In this document: positions 16,378-24,188 of the stretch, one piece after another | Numbering within the stretch: position 1 is the first letter of the stretch | Layout of the letters: every line of letters begins with the position of its first letter | Source: CAYJPV01 sp964547975 | Lineage (GTDB): Bacteria; Acidobacteriota; Vicinamibacteria; Vicinamibacterales; JAKQTR01 | Direction: 5' to 3' | Length of the DNA: 42,296 nt | Assembly: GCA_964547975.1 (NCBI GenBank) | Contig: CAZJRM010000013.1 | Span: 1 to 42,296, forward strand | The notes under the pieces: generated by a model | Databases searched by the model: none | Told to the model about the DNA's origin: nothing | Seen by the model: the letters and a program-made list of their open reading frames with translations, nothing else | Program-made: the position numbers and the translations under genes

Positions 16378-17040
16378 ATGTCCAGACCGCGACGCCACCT
16401 CCCTGCCGGCTACGTCTACCACGTCATCAACCGCGGCAACGAACGCCGCACACTGTTCCAGAATGCCGATGAATACACCCAATTCCTCGACTTGATGGGC
16501 TGGACTCACAGGTTCGTGCCGATGCGCGTCGTCGGATGGTGCCTGATGCCGAACCACTGGCACCTCCTGCTCTGGCCCACGGTCGACAATGCAATTTCTG
16601 CGTACATGCACCGCCTCGCCACGACGCACGCCGTGCTACATCGCCGCCGACTCGCGCTGCCGGGAACGGGCCACGTCTACCAGGGACGGTTCCGGGCGTT
16701 CGCCGTCCAGGACGGGCGCTACTACGTCACCGTGATGAGGTACGTGGAGGCGAATCCAGCCCGGGCCGGACTGGTGCCTCGCGCCAGCGAGTGGCCGTGG
16801 TCGAGCCTCAGAGCACGCGACGCCTGGTCGCCGCTCATCGCACCAGGTCCGGTCGAATTGCCCGGAAACTGGCCGGTGGTCGTCAACGGCCCCGACCGCT
16901 GGCGGGACACGGCGGCTGTTCGCCGTTGCGTCCAGTCTGACCGACCCTTTGGCGGGTGGCGGTGGGTGGAGCGCACGGCCGGTGTCATGGGGCTGCAGCA
17001 GAAACTGCGGTCGCGGGGACGTCCGAGGGCCCCAAAGTGA
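16378..17040 (+). CDS. REP-associated tyrosine transposase (RAYT, IS200/TnpA_REP-like)
   Basis: Single-strand HUH-type transposase of the RAYT (Y1_Tnp) family, 220 residues. It opens with MSRPRRHLPAGYVYHVINRGN, the usual N-terminal strand. The HUH motif is NHWHLLLWP at about residues 60-68, and the catalytic tyrosine is probably in YVTVMRYVEANPARAGLV, with the family-typical W-P-W-S-S segment after it. GAAGGAG 8 bases upstream is the ribosome site. RAYTs act on REP palindromes and are usually single-copy domesticated genes rather than active insertion sequences; the matching palindromes here support that role. The gene appears intact. Confidence 0.95.
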   Translation: MSRPRRHLPAGYVYHVINRGNERRTLFQNADEYTQFLDLMGWTHRFVPMRVVGWCLMPNHWHLLLWPTVDNAISAYMHRLATTHAVLHRRRLALPGTGHVYQGRFRAFAVQDGRYYVTVMRYVEANPARAGLVPRASEWPWSSLRARDAWSPLIAPGPVELPGNWPVVVNGPDRWRDTAAVRRCVQSDRPFGGWRWVERTAGVMGLQQKLRSRGRPRAPK

Positions 17041-17047
17041 GACGGGG

Positions 17048-17071
17048 ATGAGAAAAGGGGCCTGACCCTCG
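17048..17071. repeat. right inverted repeat of RAYT cassette
   Basis: 24 bases complementary to 16270-16293. It ends three bases before the -10-like hexamer of the ABC-F gene. Confidence 0.9.
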
Positions 17072-17080
17072 TGTTACGCT
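17072..17080 (+). promoter_or_regulatory. extended -10-like element of the ABC-F gene
   Basis: TGTTACGCT (TGn plus TACGCT at 17075-17080) ends 10 bases before the ATG at 17091, directly after the RAYT right repeat. No ribosome site is visible. Confidence 0.4.
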
Positions 17081-17090
17081 CGACAGTGGC

Positions 17091-18728
17091 ATGGTTGCAC
17101 TCACGCGCGTCAGCAAGCAGTACGGCCGGCAGTTGCTCTTCGTCGAGGCGTCCTTCCAGCTGAACCCGGGGGAACGCGTCGGTCTCGTGGGGCCCAACGG
17201 CTCCGGCAAGACCACGCTCTTCCGGATGATCGTCGGGGAGGAGTCGTGCGACGAAGGCGAGGTCTCCGTCCCGAAACGCACGACCATCGGGTACTTCCGC
17301 CAGGACATCGAAGACATGGCCGGCCGCAGCGTGCTCGACGAGACCATCGCCGGCTGCGGGCGCGTCGGGGATCTCCACCACGAACTCGAGGCGCTCCAGC
17401 ACGCGATGGGCGATTCGGCGCAGGCCGACGCGCTCGACCGCATCCTCGAGCGCTTCGGTCACGTGCAGGAAGAATACGAACACCTCGGCGGCTACGCGCT
17501 CGAAGCCCAGGCGCGGGAAGTCCTCCACGGCCTTGGCTTCGACGACGATCACATCGACGGCGACGTCGGCGCGCTCTCGGGCGGATGGAAGATGCGCGTC
17601 GCCATGGCGCGCGTCCTGCTCGGCACGCCGGACGTCCTGCTGATGGACGAGCCGACGAACCACCTCGACATCGAGTCCATCATCTGGCTCGAGTCGTACC
17701 TCGCCGGCTACCCGGGCGCGCTGCTCATGACGTCGCACGACCGCGCCTTCATGAACCGCGTCGTCACGAAGATCGCCGACATCGACGACGGCGACATCAC
17801 GGTCTACTCGGGCGACTACGACTTCTACGAACACGAACGCGCGATCCGCGAGGCGAACCGCGAAGCCGCCTACGCCCGCCAGCAGGCGATGCTGGCGAAG
17901 GAACGGCGCTTCATCGAACGCTTCTCGGCGCACGCCGCCAAGGCGGCCCAGGTCCAGAGCCGGGTCAAGGCCCTCGACAAGATCGAGAAGATCGAACTGC
18001 CCAGGAAACGGCGAGTCGTGCGGTTCGACTTCCGCACCCCGCCCCGCTCGGGCGACCTGGTCGCCACGCTCGAAGGCGTCGGCAAGGCCTACGGCCGGCG
18101 GGTCATCTACGAGGACTTCGGGATGACCATCCGCCGGGGCGAGCGCTGGTGCGTCATGGGGCGCAACGGCGCGGGCAAGACGACGCTCCTGCGCATGGTG
18201 GCGGGCGTGCTCCGCCCCGAGGCCGGCACCATCACGCTCGGCGCGAGCCTCAAGATGGGTTACTTCTCGCAGCAGGCCCTCGACATCCTCGACCCCGATC
18301 TCACGATCGACGAACAGCTGCAGAAGGACTTTCCGCTGGAATCACCCGGGGTGCTGCGCAACCTGGCCGGCGCCTTCCAGTTCTCGGGCGACGACATCGA
18401 CAAAAAGATCCGGGCGCTGTCCGGCGGCGAGAAGACCCGCCTGGTCATGGCGCGCATGCTGCTCGATCCGCCGAACTTCCTCGTGCTCGACGAACCGACG
18501 AACCACCTCGATCTGGCAACCAAGGACATGCTCGTCGAGGCGCTCTCGGCCTACGAAGGTACGATGCTGTTCGTCTCGCACGACCGTGCGTTCCTGCGCG
18601 GGCTCAGCAACCGGGTCCTCGAAATCGGCGGCGAGTCAGGCCAGGACTCTCAGCCTCACCTGTACCCAGGCTCGTATGTCGAATACGTCCAGCGCACCGG
18701 GCACGAAGCGCCGGGCGTGCACGCGTAG
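17091..18728 (+). CDS. ABC-F family ATPase
   Basis: Soluble protein of 545 residues with two ABC ATPase domains and no membrane segments, as in the ABC-F group that acts on ribosomes (EttA, Uup, YdiF, YheS, antibiotic-protection factors). Walker A lysines are Lys40 (GPNGSGKTT) and Lys363 (GRNGAGKTT). Signature motifs are LSGGWKMRVAMAR (from about 162) and LSGGEKTRLVMAR (from about 443), and both Walker B motifs read LLMDEPTNHLD / LVLDEPTNHLD. The linker (about 245-305) is basic and helical. There is no long C-terminal extension. Subfamily is uncertain; a housekeeping translation factor is more likely than a resistance protein. It diverges from DUF2264 across the RAYT cassette. Confidence 0.93.
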   Translation: MVALTRVSKQYGRQLLFVEASFQLNPGERVGLVGPNGSGKTTLFRMIVGEESCDEGEVSVPKRTTIGYFRQDIEDMAGRSVLDETIAGCGRVGDLHHELEALQHAMGDSAQADALDRILERFGHVQEEYEHLGGYALEAQAREVLHGLGFDDDHIDGDVGALSGGWKMRVAMARVLLGTPDVLLMDEPTNHLDIESIIWLESYLAGYPGALLMTSHDRAFMNRVVTKIADIDDGDITVYSGDYDFYEHERAIREANREAAYARQQAMLAKERRFIERFSAHAAKAAQVQSRVKALDKIEKIELPRKRRVVRFDFRTPPRSGDLVATLEGVGKAYGRRVIYEDFGMTIRRGERWCVMGRNGAGKTTLLRMVAGVLRPEAGTITLGASLKMGYFSQQALDILDPDLTIDEQLQKDFPLESPGVLRNLAGAFQFSGDDIDKKIRALSGGEKTRLVMARMLLDPPNFLVLDEPTNHLDLATKDMLVEALSAYEGTMLFVSHDRAFLRGLSNRVLEIGGESGQDSQPHLYPGSYVEYVQRTGHEAPGVHA

Positions 18729-18788
18729 CGGGGACCGGGCTCGCGCGCCGGGCCGACGCCGAACGCCGCCGAGGCCCCGGCGCTACGC
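18723..18788. terminator. convergent hairpin between ABC-F and isomerase-like genes
   Basis: GCGTAGCG (18723-18730) and CGCTACGC (18781-18788) are inverted repeats that contain the stop codons of both convergent genes. GGG and CCCC runs just inside extend the pairing with a bulge. A shared two-way terminator is plausible, but there is no T-run. Confidence 0.35.
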
Positions 18789-19994
18789 CACGAACAACTC
18801 GCGGTACTCCCGCAACCGCGCCGCGTGGTGCCCTCGCATCAGCACCAGGTGATTGCCCGGCGGGTTCTCCAGCAGACCGGCCACGCCCGCCTCGATCGTC
18901 ACCCGGACCTGCGTGCGGCACCGCTCTTCGACGGATTCGTTCGCCACTACCTGACCGTCTTCCGCGAACACCCGACGCAGGTCTTCGCCGGCGATGCGCG
19001 CCACGGTCACGGGCCCGGCCTCGAGGGTCCCCTGGATTCCGACGCCGAGCGACGACTCGAAGTGGGACCTCAACGTATACGCCGTGACCATCGCTCGCGC
19101 GATCGTGCAGTGCGCCAGCCATACGCCCCGGGCCGGCACGTCCAGGTCCTGGGGATTCGCCATGAACGCCGGGGCCCCGGTGGCCGCCTGCGCCCACATC
19201 ATCGTCAACGTCGCCGGCACGTCACCCTCGCAGCCAGCGACGATCCCGGCATCCGACAGCCAGGACAGCCCCAGGCACCCGGTCGTCCGATGATCGACCA
19301 CGAGGTCGAAACACCGGACGGTGCACGCATCCAGGCGGTGGCGCGCCACAACCCGGCGCAGCGCGATCGCCACGGCCGCGCCCGTCTCGACGTCGCGCGA
19401 CGACGGCTCGACCACGGCCACCGCCTGCGCGGAGACGTCGCGCGCCATTGCCCGCGCCTCACCAGGCGCCACTGCGCGCATCGCCTCGACGACCTCGCCC
19501 ATCGGCACGTCGACGATCGCGGGGCCCCAGGCCCGCGTCACGACCTCCGAAGCCGGCGTGCTCGCGACCAGCCAGTCCGACGGCGCGCCAATCCGTCCGA
19601 GCCTGGCCTTCGCCAGCGTCCGCCGCACGGCCCCGTAGTCAGCAAGTCTCCCGAGTACCGGGTCTGGCGCGCTCCGCCCGTTCAGCAGGTAGATCCGGCC
19701 CGCGCGTCCGGTCTGCCTCAGCCGGCTCAGGGTCTCGAGGGCCGCAGGCAGCGAGTTCCGCTCGGGATGGGCCACGAGGAACCCCGGTATCCCGTAGCGC
19801 TCGACGGCCCGCAACGCCAGCGACTCGGTGCCCCCCGTCACCATGAGCAACACATCCGGAGGGGTATCGTCCCCGTCGGAGACGGCGCGGCACGCGATCC
19901 CGTGACGCGCCAGCTCACGCGTCACCGACGCGACGACATCTGCCACCTGGGCGGCGGTGCTGAACGACGACGCGAGCGGAAGCATCGACAACAT
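18783..19994 (-). CDS. L-fucose/L-arabinose isomerase-like protein
   Basis: A 403-residue cytoplasmic protein whose C-terminal half matches the fucose isomerase superfamily: GCEGDVPATLTMM (Glu256), ANPQDLD (Asp283/285), LAHCTIA (His295) and LRSHFESSLGVGI. The metal-binding Glu, Asp and His therefore look preserved. The N-terminal half is shorter and more divergent than in true L-fucose isomerases (about 590 residues), so the substrate may differ. I choose the ATG at 19994 because an upstream ATG at 20006 falls inside the -10-like TATGCT (20002-20007), which lies 7 bases before 19994. No sugar-catabolism genes are adjacent, so the pathway is unknown. Confidence 0.75.
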   Translation of the reverse strand: MLSMLPLASSFSTAAQVADVVASVTRELARHGIACRAVSDGDDTPPDVLLMVTGGTESLALRAVERYGIPGFLVAHPERNSLPAALETLSRLRQTGRAGRIYLLNGRSAPDPVLGRLADYGAVRRTLAKARLGRIGAPSDWLVASTPASEVVTRAWGPAIVDVPMGEVVEAMRAVAPGEARAMARDVSAQAVAVVEPSSRDVETGAAVAIALRRVVARHRLDACTVRCFDLVVDHRTTGCLGLSWLSDAGIVAGCEGDVPATLTMMWAQAATGAPAFMANPQDLDVPARGVWLAHCTIARAMVTAYTLRSHFESSLGVGIQGTLEAGPVTVARIAGEDLRRVFAEDGQVVANESVEERCRTQVRVTIEAGVAGLLENPPGNHLVLMRGHHAARLREYRELFVA

Positions 19995-20001
19995 GGCGCA
20001 C

Positions 20002-20031
20002 AGCATACACCGCCGCCGGCCGGTCTATACT
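20002..20031. promoter_or_regulatory. divergent -10-like hexamers between isomerase-like and DPP-IV genes
   Basis: Minus strand: TATGCT (20007-20002), 7 bases before the ATG at 19994. Plus strand: TATACT (20026-20031), 27 bases before the GTG of the peptidase gene at 20059. No clear -35 boxes are seen. Confidence 0.45.
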
Positions 20032-20058
20032 CGACGCACCTGTCCACTGGAGGTTGCC

Positions 20059-22320
20059 GTGCCGCGTCGCCGCCCCATTCTGACCGTGCTTCTCGTCATC
20101 GCCGCCGCCACGTACGTCCGCACCCAGGGGACGGCGCCGGGGGCCCCGGTCCTGCCTGCCGCGCTCGATGCGCAGCTCCACGCCCTCTTTGAACGCCACG
20201 AGTACGCCCCGCAGTCGATGGGCCCCTTCGCGTGGCTGGACGGCGGACGGCGGTATACGGCCATCGCGAACGGCCCGACGCCGGATCTCCTCGCGTTCGA
20301 CACAGCCACCGGTGCCTCAGAGGTGCTCGTGCCGGCATCGGCGCTGGTCCCGCCGGGGCGCCGCGAGCCCCTCGCCATGTCGGACTACACATGGTCGCCG
20401 GACCGGAGCCGGCTCCTGGTCTTCACCAATACCCGCCGGGTCTGGCGGCAGCACACACGCGGCGACTACTGGGTACTCGCGCGCGAGTCGGGACGTCTCA
20501 CCAAACTCGGCGGCCACGCGCCCGAGGCGTCGCTGATGTTCGCCAAGTTCTCGCCGGGAGGCTCCTCGGTCGCGTACGTGCGCGAGCGCAACCTCTACGT
20601 CGAGGATCTCCTCACCGGGCGGATTCGCGCGCTGACCACCGACGGCGGAGACGACGTCATCAACGGCACGGCGGACTGGGTCAACGAGGAGGAGTTCTCG
20701 ATCCGGGACGGTTTCCGCTGGAGCCCCGACGGCCGGTTCATCGCGTTCTGGCAGTTCAACACCTCGGGCGTCGAACGTTTCACGCTCATCAACAACACGG
20801 CCGGCCTCTACCCGACGACCACCGTCTTCCCGTATCCCAAGCCCGGTACGCCCAACTCCGCAGCGCGCGTCGGCATCGTCGACGTGGCCAGCGGCCGCAC
20901 GGTGTGGGTCGCGACGGACGGCGACGCGCGCGAACAGTACATTCCCTGGATCGCGTGGGCCGATGCCTCCTCACTGGCGCTGCAGCACATGAACCGCCTG
21001 CAGAACCGCAACGACTTCCTGCTCGCCGACGCGGCCACCGGGCACGTGCGACGCGTGTTCCGCGACACCTCCGACACGTGGCTCGACACGGCGGACCCGG
21101 TCACCGCCGTCTCCGGGGGCGCCGAGTTCACGTGGGTCAGCGAACGGAACGGTTTCCGCCAGGTCATGGCGGTCGCCCGCGCGGACGGCCGTACCCGGCT
21201 GCTCACCGACTGGCCCGCCGACATTCTCGAGGTGGCCGCCGTGGACGCCGCGGGCGATCGTCTCTACGTCATCGCGTCGCCGACCAACGCCACGGAGCGA
21301 TATCTGTACATGTCCCGGATCGGCGCGCCCGCGCGCCCGCAGCGTGTGACTCCGGCCGACCAGCCGGGCACGCACAGCTACGTCATCTCTCCCGACGGCC
21401 GCTGGGCGGTCCACACGTGGTCGCAGTTCGATGTCCCCCCGCGGATCGAGGTCGTCAGCCTGCCGGACCACCGGGTCGTGCGCACGGTCGTCGACAACGC
21501 CGCGCTGGCCGCGCGCGTCGCGCCGCACCTCCAGCCCCCCGTGGAGTTCTTCACCCTCGACATCGGCGGCGTGACGCTCGACGGATGGTTACTCACGCCG
21601 AAGGACTTCGACGCGACGAAACGGTATCCCCTGCTGGTGAACGTGTACGGCGAACCTGCCGGTACCACGGTGGTCAACAGCTGGGGCGGAACCGGCGCGC
21701 TCTTCCACCGGGCCTTGTGCAACGAGGGCTACCTGGTGGCCTCGTTCGACAATCGCGGCACACCGTCGCTCAAGGGAGCGGCCTGGCGCAAGGTGGTCTA
21801 CGGCGCCGTTGGTGAACTGTCGGCGTCGGAACAGGCCGCAGCCGTCCGGGCGCTGGCGGCGAAACGGCCGTACGTCGATCCGACGCGGGTCGGCATCTGG
21901 GGATGGAGCGGCGGCGGGTCCAACACGCTCAACGCCCTCTTCCGCCATCCCGATGTCTACCGCGTCGGCATCGCGGTAGCCCCGGTGCCGGACCAGCGGC
22001 TCTACGACACGATCTACCAGGAGCGGTACATGGGGTTACCCGGACCGAACGCGGACGGCTACCGCCGCGGATCACCAATCTCGTTCGCGGAAGGCCTGCG
22101 GGGCCGCCTGCTCGTGATTCACGGCACCGGCGACGACAACGTGCACTACCAGGGCGTGGAACGGCTCATCGACCGGCTGGTGGCGCTGGGCAAACCGTTC
22201 GACGTGATGGTCTACCCCAACCGATCACACGGGATCTCCGAGGGAGCCGGCACGACGCTCCACCTGCGGTCACTGATCGCCAGATACCTGCTGGAGCATC
22301 TCCCGGCGGGCGGCCGCTGA
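20059..22320 (+). CDS. S9B dipeptidyl peptidase IV-type serine peptidase
   Basis: Exported prolyl dipeptidyl peptidase of 753 residues. A signal peptide (RRRPILTVLLVIAAATYVRTQ) is followed by the DPP-IV beta-propeller (about residues 60-480) with the Glu motif VNEEEFSIRDGFRWSPDG. The alpha/beta hydrolase domain follows: nucleophile Ser617 in WGWSGGG, Asp in HGTGDDNVHYQG (692/693), and His724 in NRSHGISEG. All catalytic elements are present. I set the start at GTG 20059 because GGAGG lies 5 bases upstream and the signal peptide begins there. It cleaves X-Pro or X-Ala dipeptides in the periplasm or at the surface, complementing the S46 enzyme and the POT transporter. Confidence 0.93.
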   Translation: MPRRRPILTVLLVIAAATYVRTQGTAPGAPVLPAALDAQLHALFERHEYAPQSMGPFAWLDGGRRYTAIANGPTPDLLAFDTATGASEVLVPASALVPPGRREPLAMSDYTWSPDRSRLLVFTNTRRVWRQHTRGDYWVLARESGRLTKLGGHAPEASLMFAKFSPGGSSVAYVRERNLYVEDLLTGRIRALTTDGGDDVINGTADWVNEEEFSIRDGFRWSPDGRFIAFWQFNTSGVERFTLINNTAGLYPTTTVFPYPKPGTPNSAARVGIVDVASGRTVWVATDGDAREQYIPWIAWADASSLALQHMNRLQNRNDFLLADAATGHVRRVFRDTSDTWLDTADPVTAVSGGAEFTWVSERNGFRQVMAVARADGRTRLLTDWPADILEVAAVDAAGDRLYVIASPTNATERYLYMSRIGAPARPQRVTPADQPGTHSYVISPDGRWAVHTWSQFDVPPRIEVVSLPDHRVVRTVVDNAALAARVAPHLQPPVEFFTLDIGGVTLDGWLLTPKDFDATKRYPLLVNVYGEPAGTTVVNSWGGTGALFHRALCNEGYLVASFDNRGTPSLKGAAWRKVVYGAVGELSASEQAAAVRALAAKRPYVDPTRVGIWGWSGGGSNTLNALFRHPDVYRVGIAVAPVPDQRLYDTIYQERYMGLPGPNADGYRRGSPISFAEGLRGRLLVIHGTGDDNVHYQGVERLIDRLVALGKPFDVMVYPNRSHGISEGAGTTLHLRSLIARYLLEHLPAGGR

Positions 22321-22322
22321 GG

Positions 22323-22916
22323 TCAGCGCAGGAGGAGGTAGAGGCAGACGGTGCCGGCGATCAAGGCAACACCAGCCAGCACCGCGCGCCAGGTCCGGGG
22401 AGCGGTGGCGTTCTCGCCGGTCGTCGAGTCGAGCACCTCACCCGGACGGGGGACGGCGGACGGTCCGTGTTCCTCGGCCTCCGTGGAGGTTCCCCCGGAC
22501 GCGGACACCGGCGTGTCCGCGGGGTCGGTCAGGCCCGGGGCCTCGACGAACTGCCAGGCCACGAGCGCGTCGTCCACCGCGACGGGTGCGGCGATCGCCC
22601 CGTCTGGCCAGGCCGGCGCATCCGCCGAGCGTCCCTGCCCCGACGCCAGCGGCGCTCGGCCCTCGCTGCCGTCGAAGCGGCGCCTGGAAATCCGGATGTC
22701 CCTGATGGTCGCGTGGAGCACGGTCATACGCGCCCGGCTCGGTCCGTCCGGCGGCTTGATGGCGTTCAGGAGATCTTCCGCGGAGGTTTCGTCGCCGCGC
22801 TCGAGGGCCACACGGGCAGCCTCGATGACGCGGTCGGCCGCAGCGACGGCCGCCCGGCGATCCTCGTCATGGCTCACTTCGGCATCCCAGCCGGAGGCGC
22901 TCTCCCACACAGCCAC
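22323..22916 (-). CDS. small tail-anchored protein of unknown function
   Basis: No family recognised. The reading ends in one hydrophobic helix at the extreme C terminus (WRAVLAGVALIAGTVCLYLLLR), the layout of a tail-anchored inner-membrane protein, after a helical region (RAAVAAADRVIEAARVALERGD) and an acidic, proline-rich linker. The start is uncertain. I chose GTG 22916 (197 residues) because a GGGGAAGGG purine run precedes it; a TTG at 22996 overlapping the dehydrogenase stop as TTGA would add about 27 residues, and any longer reading invades that gene. It is probably co-transcribed with the dehydrogenase and converges on the DPP-IV gene with 2 bases between stops. Confidence 0.6.
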   Translation of the reverse strand: MAVWESASGWDAEVSHDEDRRAAVAAADRVIEAARVALERGDETSAEDLLNAIKPPDGPSRARMTVLHATIRDIRISRRRFDGSEGRAPLASGQGRSADAPAWPDGAIAAPVAVDDALVAWQFVEAPGLTDPADTPVSASGGTSTEAEEHGPSAVPRPGEVLDSTTGENATAPRTWRAVLAGVALIAGTVCLYLLLR

Positions 22917-22993
22917 GCCCTTCCCCTCGCCGACGGATCCGTCGCCGGGCCGTCCAGGAGTCGAGTCTACTACGGCCGCCGCCGACAGACGCG

Positions 22994-24082
22994 TCAAACC
23001 AGCAGCACGACCTTGCCGACGCTGCGCCCCGACTGCAGGTAACGCATGGCCGCCGGAGCCGCCTCGAACGGGAACTCGCGGCCCACGTGCGGCGGGCGCG
23101 TGACGAGTCGTCCGAGTTCGTCGTAGGCGGGCGGGAGCAGGTCCGCGCGATCCCAGAGCCAGATGAGATTGAACCCCATGACGCTGCGGTTCGCGGAGAT
23201 CATGCGCAACGGATCGACCCGAGGCCGTGTGAGGTACTGCCAGCCAAGCCGCCACCAGTTCGGTCGCGCGCCTGTCGGCATGAAGTCGGCGCTGCCGAAG
23301 ATCACGAGGCGTCCCGCGGGTGCCAGCCGCCGGTACCCGGGCTTGAAGTACGGCCCGGCTACCGAATCGAGGATCAGATCGAAACCCGGGGCCCCGATGG
23401 ACGCCAGTCCGGCGTCAAGCTGCGCCCCGAACGTCCGCCGGTCACGCACGATGACCTGGCCTCGAGTCAGGCCATACGTGGTCTCGAGCCACTGCCGCTT
23501 GGCCTCGGTGCCCACCGTGGCCACCACGCGCGCGCCAAGGCGGCCGAGAATCTCGAGCGCGTTGAGTCCCACGCCGCCCGCCGCCGAGTGGACAAGCACG
23601 GCGGCTCCCGGTCCGGCGGCCCCCAGCGTCCGGATGGCGTACCACGCGGTCAGCGCCTGGACCGGGAATGCCGCGCCCTGCGCGGGGGTCCAGGACGGCG
23701 GCCGCCGGCGCAGGTAACGCGCGTCCAGCGTCACTCGGCTCGCGTACGCGCCAAACCGGGTGAGTCCCATCACGGCGTCACCGACGGCCACCGCGGTCAC
23801 GCCCGGCCCGACGGCATCAACGACTCCCGCGAACTCGAGCCCCGGCGTGAACGGCCCGGTCGGTGTCGCGGAGTACAACCCCAGGACGGCAAATACGTCG
23901 GCGAGATTCAAGCCGACCGCCTCCACCCGGACCAACGCGTCTCCAGGCCCCGGAGGCACCTCGTCGAGCGTCTCCAGGCGGAGACGATCCAGCCTCCCGG
24001 CCCGAGCCGCCCGCCAGGCCCTCCGCCCCCCGGCCGCCACAGCGGGCTCGCCCGGTACCTGCTGAAAGGATGGAACTTGCAT
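22994..24082 (-). CDS. MDR-superfamily NAD(P)H:quinone oxidoreductase-like protein
   Basis: Zinc-free medium-chain reductase of the quinone oxidoreductase/VAT-1-like group, 362 residues. A GroES-like N-terminal domain contains GDALVRVEAVGLNLADVF and the FTPGLEFAGVV block. The Rossmann domain carries HSAAGGVGLNALEILGRLGARVVATVGT. Structural zinc cysteines are absent, as expected for quinone reductases. The ATG at 24082 is preferred (AGGA 4 bases upstream); a GTG at 24115 would add eleven residues overlapping the divergent promoter region. It reduces quinones or enones with NADPH; the substrate is unknown. Confidence 0.88.
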   Translation of the reverse strand: MQVPSFQQVPGEPAVAAGGRRAWRAARAGRLDRLRLETLDEVPPGPGDALVRVEAVGLNLADVFAVLGLYSATPTGPFTPGLEFAGVVDAVGPGVTAVAVGDAVMGLTRFGAYASRVTLDARYLRRRPPSWTPAQGAAFPVQALTAWYAIRTLGAAGPGAAVLVHSAAGGVGLNALEILGRLGARVVATVGTEAKRQWLETTYGLTRGQVIVRDRRTFGAQLDAGLASIGAPGFDLILDSVAGPYFKPGYRRLAPAGRLVIFGSADFMPTGARPNWWRLGWQYLTRPRVDPLRMISANRSVMGFNLIWLWDRADLLPPAYDELGRLVTRPPHVGREFPFEAAPAAMRYLQSGRSVGKVVLLV

Positions 24083-24107
24083 CGGGTCCTGTCCTTGGGT
24101 GTACAAT
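24077..24107 (+). promoter_or_regulatory. candidate promoter of the charged-helix protein
   Basis: TTGCAT (24077-24082), a 19-base spacer and TACAAT (24102-24107), giving a leader of about 75 bases before the ribosome site TAGGAGA at the gene. It overlaps the start of the divergent dehydrogenase gene. Confidence 0.45.
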
Positions 24108-24188
24108 CGACTCACTCAATCTGGATCGGCACCGTCGCCGGGACGGGTCGAGCGTGTATCGAAGAGCTCCCGCTAGGAGACTGCCACG

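Larger units (their letters stand above)
16270..17071 (+). mobile_element. RAYT cassette bounded by inverted repeats
   Basis: A transposase gene enclosed by perfect 24-base inverted repeats at 16270-16293 and 17048-17071. The match continues imperfectly inward to about 36 bases (a second TGAGAC block on each side). The repeat core AGAAAAGGGGCCTGACCC is nearly identical to part of the third REP palindrome at 10368-10392. The transposase stop codon lies inside the right repeat. This is the classic arrangement of a REP-associated tyrosine transposase with its own REP copies. Confidence 0.88.

Noticed and set aside
19957..20058. Upstream extension of the DPP-IV gene
   Set aside because: It places non-signal sequence before a clear signal peptide and runs through the divergent promoter; GTG 20059 has a proper ribosome site.
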